Positions 34,399 to 42,869 of a stretch of 64,000 nucleotides of DNA are shown piece by piece (position 1 is the stretch's first letter; each line of letters begins with the position of its first letter). A model generated the notes under the pieces. That model did not search any database, was not told where the DNA came from, and was given only the letters and a program-made list of their open reading frames with translations. Source of the DNA: Kribbella sandramycini (GTDB lineage: Bacteria > Actinomycetota > Actinomycetes > Propionibacteriales > Kribbellaceae); assembly GCF_013131805.1 (NCBI RefSeq), contig NZ_JABJRC010000001.1, positions 1,178,001-1,242,000 on the forward strand. Reading direction: 5' to 3'. The position numbers and the translations under genes are program-made.

Positions 34399-34448
34399 TG
34401 AAATTTCAGCAACTACAGGTAGTCAATCAGCCACTTGCTGAAATTTCA
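34399..34448. promoter_or_regulatory. paired TGAAATTTCA operator, pair 7
   Basis: Perfect palindromes at 34399-34408 and 34439-34448, centres 40 bp apart, with CAGC and GCTG inward flanks. They lie upstream of the minus-strand monooxygenase gene. No clean -10 hexamer is obvious. Confidence 0.82.
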
Positions 34449-34468
34449 ACGCTTGAGGCGGAGATCAC

Positions 34469-34491
34469 GCGGCCCCGGGAACCGGGGCCGC
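34469..34491 (-). terminator. perfect 10-bp stem hairpin
   Basis: GCGGCCCCGG (34469-34478), a 3-nt loop GAA, then CCGGGGCCGC (34482-34491). It lies 60 bp past the end of the minus-strand deformylase gene and shields operator pair 7 from read-through. Confidence 0.78.
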
Positions 34492-34553
34492 ATCGGCTGC
34501 CCCCACCGGACAGGTGGACCGACACGACCCCGGCGTCAACGCGTCGAGCCACG

Positions 34554-35279
34554 CTAGTCCAGACGGAAACCGAGCTCCCTCGCCGCCTTCGTCGGCACCG
34601 GTTGGCTCCAGTTCGCGAGGTACGCCTCGATCGTCGACAACGACCGCGGTTCGACCTTGTCGACGTACACCACTCCGCGCAGGTGATCGAACTCGTGCTG
34701 CACGATCCGCGCCTGCCACCCATCGAAGGCCCGGCGCCGTACCTGACCAGCGACATCGAGGTACGTCGCCTGCACCGACAGCGGCCGATTCACCACACCG
34801 GCCCACCCAGGCATACTCAGACACCCCTCGAAGAAGCCGCGCCGCTTGGACCCGACCGGCCGATACTCCGGGTTGATCGCGGCAAAATACTCCAGCGGAT
34901 ACCGCTGCCGGGCCTCGGCGATCTCCGCCGGCACCGGCGCGGGATCCTCCATCACCGCGATCTGCACCGGAACCCCGACCTGCGGCGCCGCCAGTCCCAC
35001 CCCGGGCGCGACCTTGTTCGTCCGCCGCAGCAACTCGGTGAACGCCAGCAACACACTGTCGTCCACCTGCCCGTCGAACCGCACAGCCTGCCGCCGAAGC
35101 ACCATCTGCCCCAGCGCAACGATCGGCGCCACCCCATCGTGATACCGGTCGACCAACTCGTTGATCCGGTCCTTGACCGACACCCCGCCACCAGAACTCG
35201 CCACAGCGGGCATCACCGTCGCCCCAGCCAACGGAACGGCCGCCGTCCCGGCAAGCAACGTACGTCTGGTCAGTCTCAT
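34554..35279 (-). CDS. def: peptide deformylase with a twin-arginine export signal
   Basis: A 241-residue protein. All three deformylase motifs are intact: GVGLAAPQ (93-100), EGCLS (151-155, Cys153 metal ligand) and HEFDH (195-199, two His ligands and catalytic Glu). The first 28 residues are a Tat-type signal (TRRTLLAG, hydrophobic run, VASS), and residues 30-90 carry an extra helical segment with the sequence before motif 1. Deformylases act on nascent chains in the cytosol, so an exported copy is unexpected. ATG 35279 is chosen at the signal; an upstream in-frame start at 35327 adds no motif. Operator site 2 is upstream. Confidence 0.85.
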   Translation of the reverse strand: MRLTRRTLLAGTAAVPLAGATVMPAVASSGGGVSVKDRINELVDRYHDGVAPIVALGQMVLRRQAVRFDGQVDDSVLLAFTELLRRTNKVAPGVGLAAPQVGVPVQIAVMEDPAPVPAEIAEARQRYPLEYFAAINPEYRPVGSKRRGFFEGCLSMPGWAGVVNRPLSVQATYLDVAGQVRRRAFDGWQARIVQHEFDHLRGVVYVDKVEPRSLSTIEAYLANWSQPVPTKAARELGFRLD

Positions 35280-35327
35280 ATGCGTCCAATCAGATGTCTT
35301 GGCGGACCGAAATAGCACCGACACCAA

Positions 35328-35345
35328 TTAAGACAGATGCTTTAA
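35328..35345. promoter_or_regulatory. TTAA-type palindromic operator, site 2
   Basis: TTAAGACAGATGCTTTAA, 49 bp upstream of the exported deformylase start. It also lies just past the 3' end of the minus-strand AceE-like gene. Confidence 0.75.
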
Positions 35346-35373
35346 TGATTGTCGATCGGTGTGCGCGTGGCGC

Positions 35374-37704
35374 TCAGAGCAGATCCAGGGCGGCGCCGAT
35401 AAGGGTTTCGGTGTCGAGGCCATGGTGGCGGTAGACGCTGTCGAGGTCTCCGGACTGGCCGAAGGTGGTGACGCCGAGGTGGGTGGCGGGGACGCCGTTG
35501 ATGCCGGCCAGAAAGGCCAGGGTGTGGGGGTGGCCGTCGAGGACGGTGACCAGGGGCGCCGCGCGCCGGACGGGGAAGGCGGCGTCGAGGATCCAGGACT
35601 CGCTGCCCTTGGCCCGGGTCGGGCGGCCGGAGCGGGCTTGTGCTGCGTCGAAGATCAGGCCTGGGCTGGTGATGCACACGACGTCCGCCGGAACGCCTTG
35701 ACCTTCGAGTCTTTCCGCCGCGGCGAGCGCTTCGGGGATGACGGCGCCCATCGTCGCGATAGTGATGCCGGGCGTGGCTACCGCGGATCTGCGGAGCAGA
35801 TAGGCGCCCGCAACGACCTGCTTGCGGCGGCGCTCGCGGGCCGCGGGATCAGCCGGTACGACCGCGAGGGACTGATCGACGGGACGCGTCGACAGCCGGA
35901 GGTAGGCGCTGGTGCCTTCGGGCCGCCCGAGCTTGGCCAGCGACGCGAGCAAGACCCATTCCGTGTCGATCGCGAAGCCTGGCTCGTAGGTCACACACCC
36001 GGGCTGCTCGAGCCCGACGGACGGCGTGGTGATCGACTGATGCGCTCCGCCTTCCGGAGCCAGCGTCACGCCGGACGGCGTCCCGACCAGGATCGATTGG
36101 CCGCCGGCGTAGATGCCGTAGGACCAGGGCTCCAGAGCCCGCTCGACGAACGGGTCGTACAGGACGCCGATCGGCAGCAGCGGCTCACCCCATCGGCTCC
36201 ACGTGGCGCCGAGCTCGGCGAGCAGGCCGACAAGGTTGCCTTCGGCAATTCCGAGCTCCAGGTGCTGACCCGTCGGGCGCTCGCGCCAGTGCAGGATCGT
36301 CTCCGGGTCGTCGTCGAACCAGTTCTTCCGTTCGGCGGCCGACCACACGCCAACCTTGTTCACCCAGCCGCCGAGGTTCGTGGACGACGAGACGTCCGGA
36401 CTCAGCGTGACCACGCGGCGCGCGGCGTCCGGAGCTGCCCGGGTGAGGTCGAGCAGGACGCGGCCGAGCGCGGCCTGGGTGGTCGCCGAACCGCTCGGCG
36501 TCCGGCCGATATCAGTCGGCACTGCCGGGGCCTTGCCTGCTGCGTGCGCGTCGCGACGCAGGGACTCCGCCGTCCGGGCGCACCACTGACCAGCAGCGGA
36601 CTCCGCCGCGAACCGCCGCCACGGTGAGTCGAGGTCCATCGCCGACCGTGCGGCCAGCTCACGCATCTGCGGCTCGGTCAACAGCGACGAATGGTTCTGC
36701 GGGTGGCCTTCCGACTGCAGCCCGTTCCCTTTGACCGTATAGGCGAAGATCACCGTCGGGCGGGTGTCCTCGATCTCGTCGAACGCCGAGCGCAGCGCGT
36801 CGAGGTCGTGCCCGCCGAGATTCCGGACGGCGGAGTGCAGCGTCGCGTCGTCCAGCGTGCTGACGAAATCCGTCAACGTCGACGAGTTCGGCAGCCGCTC
36901 ACGCAACTGCTCCGGAGTGCAGCGCAACAGGCGCTGGTACTCCGGGTTCGCCATGCCGTCGATCCGCGCCCGCAACTCGGCTCCGCCCGGTCGCTCGAAC
37001 AGCGACTCCAGCAGCCGTCCGTACTTGACCGTCAGAACTTGCCAGCCCGCAGCGTCGAACATGCCCTGCAACCGGGTCGCGCCGATGTTCGGCACCACCC
37101 GGTCGAGCGACTGCCGATTCAGGTCGACGATCCAGCAGACCTCGCCGAGCTCGCTGACCATCGGGTCGAGGATCGCCTCCCACACCGCACCTTCGTCGAG
37201 CTCGGCGTCGCCGACCAGCGAGTACTGCCGGCCGGCGCCGGCGTCGCTCAGGTGCGAGGTCACGTACCGGCGCGAGAGCGCGCCCCAGATCGGCGCCGTG
37301 GCCCCGATGCCCACCGAACCGGTCGAGTAGTCGACCGTGTCCGGGTCCTTGGCCCGGGACGGATACGACTGCAGCCCGCCGAACGCGCGCAGCTCGGTCA
37401 GGTACACCTCGTCGAGGTCGCCGAGCAGGTAGTTGATCGCATGCAGGACCGGCGAGGCATGTGGCTTGACCGACACCCGGTCGGCCGCCCGAAGGTGCTC
37501 GAACCAGAGCGCGGTCATGATCGTGGCCATCGACGCCGACGAGGCCTGGTGACCGCCGACCTTGAGGCCGGTCGGGTTCGGGCGGACCCGGTTCGCGTGG
37601 TCGATCACGGCCATCGCGGTCCAGAGCACCCGCTGCTCGATCTCCCGCAGCACCGCGTTGCGGTCGTCCGCCGAGACCACTCGGACAAGCTCGGATGTGG
37701 TCAC
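35374..37704 (-). CDS. AceE-like thiamine diphosphate enzyme (pyruvate dehydrogenase E1/transketolase-like)
   Basis: A 776-residue protein, shorter than AceE (about 890). The ThDP motif is GDAELDEG (165-172) with Asn196 in WIVDLNRQ. HQASSASMATIMTALWFEH, AYTVKGNG and LQHSIT-like APEGGAHQSITTP segments follow AceE order. The second half holds the pyrimidine domain (HLELGIAEGNLVGLLAELG) and the C-terminal domain. No E2 or E3 gene is in the window, so it may act as a stand-alone decarboxylase or carboligase. AAGGAGGCGC precedes GTG 37704. Divergent from TetR-1. Confidence 0.8.
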   Translation of the reverse strand: MTTSELVRVVSADDRNAVLREIEQRVLWTAMAVIDHANRVRPNPTGLKVGGHQASSASMATIMTALWFEHLRAADRVSVKPHASPVLHAINYLLGDLDEVYLTELRAFGGLQSYPSRAKDPDTVDYSTGSVGIGATAPIWGALSRRYVTSHLSDAGAGRQYSLVGDAELDEGAVWEAILDPMVSELGEVCWIVDLNRQSLDRVVPNIGATRLQGMFDAAGWQVLTVKYGRLLESLFERPGGAELRARIDGMANPEYQRLLRCTPEQLRERLPNSSTLTDFVSTLDDATLHSAVRNLGGHDLDALRSAFDEIEDTRPTVIFAYTVKGNGLQSEGHPQNHSSLLTEPQMRELAARSAMDLDSPWRRFAAESAAGQWCARTAESLRRDAHAAGKAPAVPTDIGRTPSGSATTQAALGRVLLDLTRAAPDAARRVVTLSPDVSSSTNLGGWVNKVGVWSAAERKNWFDDDPETILHWRERPTGQHLELGIAEGNLVGLLAELGATWSRWGEPLLPIGVLYDPFVERALEPWSYGIYAGGQSILVGTPSGVTLAPEGGAHQSITTPSVGLEQPGCVTYEPGFAIDTEWVLLASLAKLGRPEGTSAYLRLSTRPVDQSLAVVPADPAARERRRKQVVAGAYLLRRSAVATPGITIATMGAVIPEALAAAERLEGQGVPADVVCITSPGLIFDAAQARSGRPTRAKGSESWILDAAFPVRRAAPLVTVLDGHPHTLAFLAGINGVPATHLGVTTFGQSGDLDSVYRHHGLDTETLIGAALDLL

Positions 37705-37721
37705 TGCGCCTCCTTGATTCA

Positions 37722-37742
37722 TTGACTGATGGATAATGAGTC
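37722..37742. promoter_or_regulatory. degenerate GGTCA...GGTCAA-type element (copy 1)
   Basis: Read on the minus strand this element keeps the TCATT and GTCAA half-sites of the consensus GGTCAWTGAMCNKTGGTCAA at identical spacing, 13 of 21 positions matching the copy at 48031. It lies between the AceE-like gene and TetR-1. Confidence 0.45.
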
Positions 37743-37819
37743 ACGCCCGGCCAGGTGACGCCGGAACCAGGAATCGATGTGGAAGGCTGAGATCCGTGCC
37801 AGCCGAAGGAGCCAGCCCC

Positions 37820-38473
37820 GTGCCCGACGCACCCGCCCGGCCGCTCACCAAACGGGCGATCGCCGCGGAGCTCACCCGCCGCAAGCTCCTCGACACCGCT
37901 CTCGATCTCTACTCGCGGCACAAGTTCACCGAGGTGACGATCCGCGACATCGCCGGCGCGGCCGGGGTCGCGCACGGCCTGCTCTCGCACCACTTCGGTG
38001 GCAAGGAAGGGCTCTACCAGGCGGCACTGGCGGAGGTCGGCCAACAGCTCATCGCAACCCGCGAGACCAATCCCGACGACCCCGCGCGCGAGCAGCTCCG
38101 CACCATGCTCCGCGCCCACCTCGGCTACCTCGAGGACAACCGCGCACTGTCCATCCACCTGATCCTGCCCCGTAACACCGCCGGGCCGGACAGCGCCGAT
38201 GCCTTCGACGAGATCCGGATGACGGGCCTTCGGGTGATCTGCGAGCTGCTCGACATCGACGGCGACAACGCGGCGATCCAGCTCACGCTGCGCTCGTTCT
38301 CGATCGCCGCGGACGACCTGATCCTGCAGTGGCTGACCGACCGGCCCGGCTTCGGAGCCGACGCGCTGACCGAGGCGATCATCGCGATGCTCGCCGGCGC
38401 CCTGAACGGCGCTGCCGACCTTGATCCCGCGCTGCGGCTCGACCACCTCGACGGTGTTCTGCGGGCACAGTAG
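37820..38473 (+). CDS. TetR family regulator (TetR-1)
   Basis: A 217-residue protein. RRKLLDTALDLYSRHKFTEVTIRDIAGAAGVAHGLLSHHFGGKEGLYQAAL is a typical TetR helix-turn-helix split over residues 20-70. It is closest in this window to TetR-2 at 44185, which shares FEVT/NEVT, AGVAxGLLxHHFG and a similar ligand domain. GTG 37820 has GAAGGA 9 bp upstream. It is divergent from the AceE-like gene and probably controls it and the catabolic cluster that follows. Confidence 0.87.
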   Translation: MPDAPARPLTKRAIAAELTRRKLLDTALDLYSRHKFTEVTIRDIAGAAGVAHGLLSHHFGGKEGLYQAALAEVGQQLIATRETNPDDPAREQLRTMLRAHLGYLEDNRALSIHLILPRNTAGPDSADAFDEIRMTGLRVICELLDIDGDNAAIQLTLRSFSIAADDLILQWLTDRPGFGADALTEAIIAMLAGALNGAADLDPALRLDHLDGVLRAQ

Positions 38474-38476
38474 CGG

Positions 38477-38989
38477 TCAGGCAGGGACCTTGAGCGCTGC
38501 CTTCCGGCCGCTGATCGCGCCGAGTGCCGCAACGACCGCCACAGCCAGAGCCGCGAAGGGAATCCAGGTAGCGGCGAGCGGGTATCCGAGGGCCGCGTCC
38601 ACAGAGTAGGCGCCCGGCCCGCCGAGAATCACGACCACGGCACCCAACGCATAGAGCGCCGACAGCTCGAACCCCTCATTCAGCGCAAAGAACGTCCTTT
38701 TGTGCACGGACCCGGCCACCAACATCGTTGCCAGCGCTGCCAGACCGCCTAGCGGCGTCAGCAGCCCCAGAGCGATCAGCAGGCCGCCGCCGGTCTCACC
38801 GAGCCCTGCCAGCGCTGCGTTCACCTTCCCGGGCCGGAAGCCCATGGAGTCGAAGGCCGTCGCCGTTCCGTCCAGGCCACCGCCGCCGAACCAGCCGAAC
38901 AACTTCTGCGCGCCGTGCGCGGCCAGCGCGAGCCCAATGCCCAGCCGCAACACGAGTAGGGCCAGATCCTGCAGGGACGACGTGTCCAT
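38477..38989 (-). CDS. DoxX family membrane protein
   Basis: A 170-residue protein with four membrane helices: LVLRLGIGLALAAHGAQKLFGWFGG is the DoxX hallmark at the N-terminus, then GLGETGGGLLIALGLLTPLGGLAAL, SVHKRTFF, and two more helices. DoxX relatives are linked to quinone or thiosulfate oxidation and to oxidative-stress complexes, often in aromatic clusters. GGAGG precedes ATG 38989. It is convergent with TetR-1 and has the GGTCAWTGA element about 66 bp upstream. Confidence 0.87.
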   Translation of the reverse strand: MDTSSLQDLALLVLRLGIGLALAAHGAQKLFGWFGGGGLDGTATAFDSMGFRPGKVNAALAGLGETGGGLLIALGLLTPLGGLAALATMLVAGSVHKRTFFALNEGFELSALYALGAVVVILGGPGAYSVDAALGYPLAATWIPFAALAVAVVAALGAISGRKAALKVPA

Positions 38990-39054
38990 GACTACCTCCG
39001 ATTGATCGAGTCGTCCCAGCGTAGCAATCTCACTGACCATTGATCAATGAATTG

Positions 39055-39075
39055 TGGTCAATGAACGGTGGTCAA
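39055..39075. promoter_or_regulatory. GGTCA...GGTCAA-type element (copy 2)
   Basis: The bases at 39056-39075 read GGTCAATGAACGGTGGTCAA. Next to it TGACCATTGATCAATG (39035-39050) adds a palindromic CATTGATCAATG and an inverted TGACCA. It lies between the acyl-CoA ligase end and the DoxX start. Confidence 0.72.
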
Positions 39076-40658
39076 GATTTTTCGGAGGTCAGTGCGTCCC
39101 AGGTTCCCGGGGTGACGCCCTCGGCGCGGAGCCGGTACTTCTCGATCCGCTGGGTCGGCGTCCGCGGTAGTTCGTCGACGATGCGGACGTAGCGCGGGAC
39201 CTGGAACCGCGCGGTGCGCTCGGCGCAGTACGCGATCAACGCCGCCGGGTCGATCCCCCGCTCGTCGCAGACGACGACGGCGAGGATCTCGTCCTCGGTG
39301 ATGTCGGAGGGGACGCCGACGATCGCACACTCCAGCACTCCCGGATAGCGGCCGATCAGCGTCTCGAGCTCCCACGACGACACCATCTCGCCGCGGCGGC
39401 GCAACGCGTCCTTCTTCCGGTCGACCCAGAACAGATCGCCGTCCGCGCTGAGGTAGCCGAGATCCCCGGTCCGGAACCAGGTGTCGTGGAAGGCCTCGCG
39501 CATCGCGTCCGGGCGCCCGACGTACTCCGACATCATCGTCCACGGGATCAGTTGCCGGGTCTCCAACTCCCCAACGACTCCCGGCTCGACCGGTACACCG
39601 GCGTCGTCCACGATCCGGATCTCGGACGACGCCGTCCGGCGCCCGGCCGAACCTCGTCTGCCCTCCGGCACCGGCGCGTCGTCGTACGCGATCAACGTCG
39701 GCAAGGCGTTCTCGGTCATCCCGAAGGCCTGCAGGATCCGGACGCCGAACCGCGCTTCCCACTGCGCCCAGATCTCCGCGGACAACGGAGCGCCGAACCC
39801 GACCGTGGCCCCATGGCCCCGGTCGAGCTCGCTCGGCGGCTGCTTCCACAGCAGCATCGCCATCGCGCCGACGAAGTTGAACGCAGTCGCTCCGGTCTCG
39901 ACGATTCGCTGCCAGAACCGCGAAGCGCTGAACCGGGCATCGACCGCCCACGTCCCGCCGGCCGCGAGCATCGTCAGCGCCGAGTAGTTCTGCGCGGCGA
40001 TATGGAACAGCGGCATACAGCAGTACATGACCGTGTCCCGATCGAACCGGCAGTTACTGCTCAGCAGGAACGCCGAGCAGAGGTACTGGCCGTGCGGCAG
40101 GAGACAGCCCTTGGGCGGACCCGTCGTTCCGGAGGTGTACAGGATCGTGCAGGGGCTCTCCGGACCGACGTCCACCAGTGGCGGCCGCGCCGCCGAACCG
40201 GCGAACAGCTCATTGTTGCCCCCGACAAGCACCGTCCGGGGGACGGCCGCGGCGTACTCGTCGGCCCGCAACGCGTCGAGCTGGGGCACGAACTCCGCGT
40301 CGGCGACCAGCAGCGCCGGCCGCGAATCGTTGAGCAGATAGGCGAGCCCGTCACCCTTGCTCGCCGGATTCACCATGACGGTCACCACACCGACCTTCGC
40401 CGCGCCGAGCCAGAACGCGAGCATGGACGGCGAGTTGGTCATCATCAGCGCGATCCGGCTGCCCGGGCCGAGCCCGCGGGCCAGCAGCGAGTTGGCGACG
40501 GCGTTGCACAGCTTGTCGAACTCCAGATAGCTGATGTCACGCCCCTCGAACCGCACGTACGGCCGGTCGGGGCTCTCGTTCACTCGCTGCTCGAGCAGCC
40601 CGCGGACGTTCCGGACCGCGCCGACCAGCCGCGCGAGCTCTGCGGTCGTGACCGGCAT
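39072..40658 (-). CDS. AMP-dependent acyl-CoA synthetase/ligase (ANL superfamily)
   Basis: A 528-residue ligase. P-loop-like A3 motif is TILYTSGTTGPPKGCL near residue 160, A5-type QAFGMTENALPTL follows, A7 is RTGDLGYLSADG, A8 is DRKKDALRRRGEMVSSWELE, and the A10 lysine is in PRTPTQRIEKYRLR. It activates a carboxylic acid to its CoA thioester through an acyl-AMP. Its ATG lies 2 bp after the monooxygenase stop; it is the last gene of the DUF35-thiolase-hydroxylase transcript. Confidence 0.88.
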   Translation of the reverse strand: MPVTTAELARLVGAVRNVRGLLEQRVNESPDRPYVRFEGRDISYLEFDKLCNAVANSLLARGLGPGSRIALMMTNSPSMLAFWLGAAKVGVVTVMVNPASKGDGLAYLLNDSRPALLVADAEFVPQLDALRADEYAAAVPRTVLVGGNNELFAGSAARPPLVDVGPESPCTILYTSGTTGPPKGCLLPHGQYLCSAFLLSSNCRFDRDTVMYCCMPLFHIAAQNYSALTMLAAGGTWAVDARFSASRFWQRIVETGATAFNFVGAMAMLLWKQPPSELDRGHGATVGFGAPLSAEIWAQWEARFGVRILQAFGMTENALPTLIAYDDAPVPEGRRGSAGRRTASSEIRIVDDAGVPVEPGVVGELETRQLIPWTMMSEYVGRPDAMREAFHDTWFRTGDLGYLSADGDLFWVDRKKDALRRRGEMVSSWELETLIGRYPGVLECAIVGVPSDITEDEILAVVVCDERGIDPAALIAYCAERTARFQVPRYVRIVDELPRTPTQRIEKYRLRAEGVTPGTWDALTSEKS

Positions 40659-40660
40659 GC

Positions 40661-42430
40661 TCAGACCTCGGCGCTGAGCATCGACCGGACGGCGTCCTCC
40701 AGCACTCGCTCCGGCTCCGGAACGACCCGCCGCGACCGGAAGCCGACGACGTTGTCCGGCCGGACCAGCACGGCGCCGTCGGGGCTGATCCCGCTCACCG
40801 CCGTCCAGGTTCCCGACGGATCGCGGTAGTTGCCGCGGGCCCCGATTCGGACCGCGCGGATCCGGACGCCGAGCCGCTCGGAAACGGCCTCCGCCGCGGT
40901 GCCCCACTCGGCCCCGTGATCACCGGTGATCAGCAGCAGCTCGCCGTTCGGGCCGACCAGGTCGTGCGTCGAAGTCTGCCCCGCGCCGTCGTCCAGCCAC
41001 GCGTGCGGAAGCCGGTGCCCCGGCCTGGTCGTCGGGTTGTAGGTGCCGCCCATCGGGTCGCGCGGCGGCGTCGGGGTGTCGTCGGAGACAACAGCAGCAC
41101 TGTTGTAGACGGCGCCCAACTCGACATCCAGCGACCCGTACTCCGTCCGCTGCGTCGCCATGATCTCGGCGGCACGGGCGCGGAGCGTACGACCCATCGG
41201 CGTGTCCGACACGAAGCGCAGCACCGCGGCGGTGTTCTCCTCAACCGAAGCGGACTGCGAGATCCCCAGCGAGAAGTCGGTGCTCATGTGGTTCATGAAG
41301 GTGAACAGCGCCCAGTCGGCGTTCGCCAGGTCGACCGGACGCCGCTCGTCCTCGTAGGAGCTGAGCAGCCGGTCCGGGTCGGAGGCCTGCCCACCGGTCG
41401 CGACAGCCAGTTTCCAGGCCAGGTTGTGCGCGTCGTGAATCGCCGAGTTCAGGCCGAGCCCGCCAGTGGGAACGTGTCGATGCGCGGCATCACCGGCGAT
41501 GAAGACGCGCCCGAACCGGAACCGGTCGGCCACGACCCGCTCGACCGCCCACTGTCCACCGCGGTGCACCGTCACCTCGAGGTCGGGGATGTTCAGAATC
41601 TCGCGCAGTACGTCGGGCACGTCCTCGTCGGGCAGCGGCTCGGTGTCGCCGGGGCGGAACGCGAACGCCACACCCCACTCCTCGCAGTGCTTCCCCCAGG
41701 TGGGGCCCATGGCAACCAACGCGAGCCACCAGAACCGCGTGCCGGGCCGGCTGATGTGAGTCAGCAGGGCATCACCGTGGATGTACGCCGAGAGATCCAT
41801 GCCGATGTGCATCGTCTTGAGGTGCGACAGGATGCCAGGCCCTTCCATCGCGACACCCACCGCCGGGCCGACGGTCTTACCGCCGTCGGCGCCGACGAGA
41901 TACTCGGAGCGGACCGTGTAGGTCTCGCCGCTGTCGCGGTCGCGGATCGTCGAGGTGACGCCCTCGGCATCCTGAGTGAACGACACCAGCTCGTGGTGGA
42001 AGCGCACCCGGCCCGGAGCCCGCTTCTCGGCGTGCTCCCGCATGATGGGCTCGAGCCGCAACTGCGGAAGGTTCGTGGACGCGCCGGGCGCCGCCGCCAG
42101 GTACGGCTCACGCAGCGAGTTGCCGCCGAAGGCATCGAACGTGTGCAGCTCGAGCCGGTCGATCGGCTCGTCGCCGCCGAGACTCGTCACGACGCGGACC
42201 GTCGCGTTGTGGGTCGGCATCCCCTGGGCGTACACGTCGTCGGCCAGTCCGTGCTGACGGAAGATCTCCATCGTGCGCGGATTCAGGTAGTGCGCCTTCG
42301 GCAGGTGCGAGGTCGTCGGATGCCGCTCGATCAGCAGGTGGTCGACGCCGTAGTCCGACAGCAGGATGGACGAGATCAGGCCGCAGCCACCGCCGCCGAC
42401 CACCAGGACCTTCGTTTCGATATCAGCCAT
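40661..42430 (-). CDS. FAD-dependent aromatic monooxygenase, TfdB-like (copy 2)
   Basis: A 589-residue paralog of the gene at 32613: GGGGCGLISSILLSDYGVDH near residue 8, AHYLNPRTMEIFRQHGL, DG motif VGADGGKTVG, GD motif VFIAGDAAHRHVPTGGLGLN, and the C-terminal thioredoxin-like domain. It hydroxylates a phenolic or hydroxyaromatic acid with NAD(P)H. The operon with a VOC dioxygenase and FAH proteins suggests it makes a catechol for meta cleavage. GGAG lies 6 bp before ATG 42430; ATG 42433 is also possible. Confidence 0.88.
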   Translation of the reverse strand: MADIETKVLVVGGGGCGLISSILLSDYGVDHLLIERHPTTSHLPKAHYLNPRTMEIFRQHGLADDVYAQGMPTHNATVRVVTSLGGDEPIDRLELHTFDAFGGNSLREPYLAAAPGASTNLPQLRLEPIMREHAEKRAPGRVRFHHELVSFTQDAEGVTSTIRDRDSGETYTVRSEYLVGADGGKTVGPAVGVAMEGPGILSHLKTMHIGMDLSAYIHGDALLTHISRPGTRFWWLALVAMGPTWGKHCEEWGVAFAFRPGDTEPLPDEDVPDVLREILNIPDLEVTVHRGGQWAVERVVADRFRFGRVFIAGDAAHRHVPTGGLGLNSAIHDAHNLAWKLAVATGGQASDPDRLLSSYEDERRPVDLANADWALFTFMNHMSTDFSLGISQSASVEENTAAVLRFVSDTPMGRTLRARAAEIMATQRTEYGSLDVELGAVYNSAAVVSDDTPTPPRDPMGGTYNPTTRPGHRLPHAWLDDGAGQTSTHDLVGPNGELLLITGDHGAEWGTAAEAVSERLGVRIRAVRIGARGNYRDPSGTWTAVSGISPDGAVLVRPDNVVGFRSRRVVPEPERVLEDAVRSMLSAEV

Positions 42431-42443
42431 CATTGGCTCCGTT

Positions 42444-42869
42444 TCACGCAGAATGGGCGGGTTCGGAAGCGGGCCGGAAACGCGGCAGCGCCGCCGGCCC
42501 GTCGGTCTTGTGGAACACGACGGCGACGCGATCGCCGATCCGCAGGTCGTCGGACACGTCCACGAGATTGGTCAGCAGCCGCGGGCCCTCGTCGAGCTGG
42601 ACGTAACCGACGACGTAAACGCCGACCTCGGCGTACTCACCGAGTCCGCGATGGACCCGGGTGTAGGACACGACCTCGCCGAGCCCGGCCGACTCGCGTA
42701 ACCGTGCTCCCCAGGTCCCGCAGGCCGGGCAGAGCGGCCGCGGGTACCAGAAGTAGGTCAGGCAGGAATCACAGAAGCCGAGCAGCAGCCGGCCTTCGAG
42801 GGTGGCGGCCCAGAATTCCGCGGACTCCGGCCCGATCGCCGGTTCCGGCGCCGGCAGCTGCGCGCCCAT
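42444..42869 (-). CDS. DUF35/OB-fold zinc-ribbon protein, thiolase partner
   Basis: A 141-residue protein. The N-terminal rubredoxin-like zinc ribbon is CDSCLTYFWYPRPLCPAC (two CxxC pairs) and the C-terminal half is an OB fold (VVSYTRVHRGL, VYVVGYVQLDEGPRLLTNL). In steroid degradation such proteins (ChsH2 C-terminal domain) bind Ltp2-type thiolase-like aldolases. Its ATG overlaps the thiolase stop, so the two are translationally coupled and probably form one complex. Confidence 0.88.
   Translation of the reverse strand: MGAQLPAPEPAIGPESAEFWAATLEGRLLLGFCDSCLTYFWYPRPLCPACGTWGARLRESAGLGEVVSYTRVHRGLGEYAEVGVYVVGYVQLDEGPRLLTNLVDVSDDLRIGDRVAVVFHKTDGPAALPRFRPASEPAHSA

Noticed and set aside
36899..38446. 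515-codon minus-strand frame across the AceE-like start and TetR-1
   Set aside because: Off-frame to two well-supported genes and runs through the divergent promoter region.
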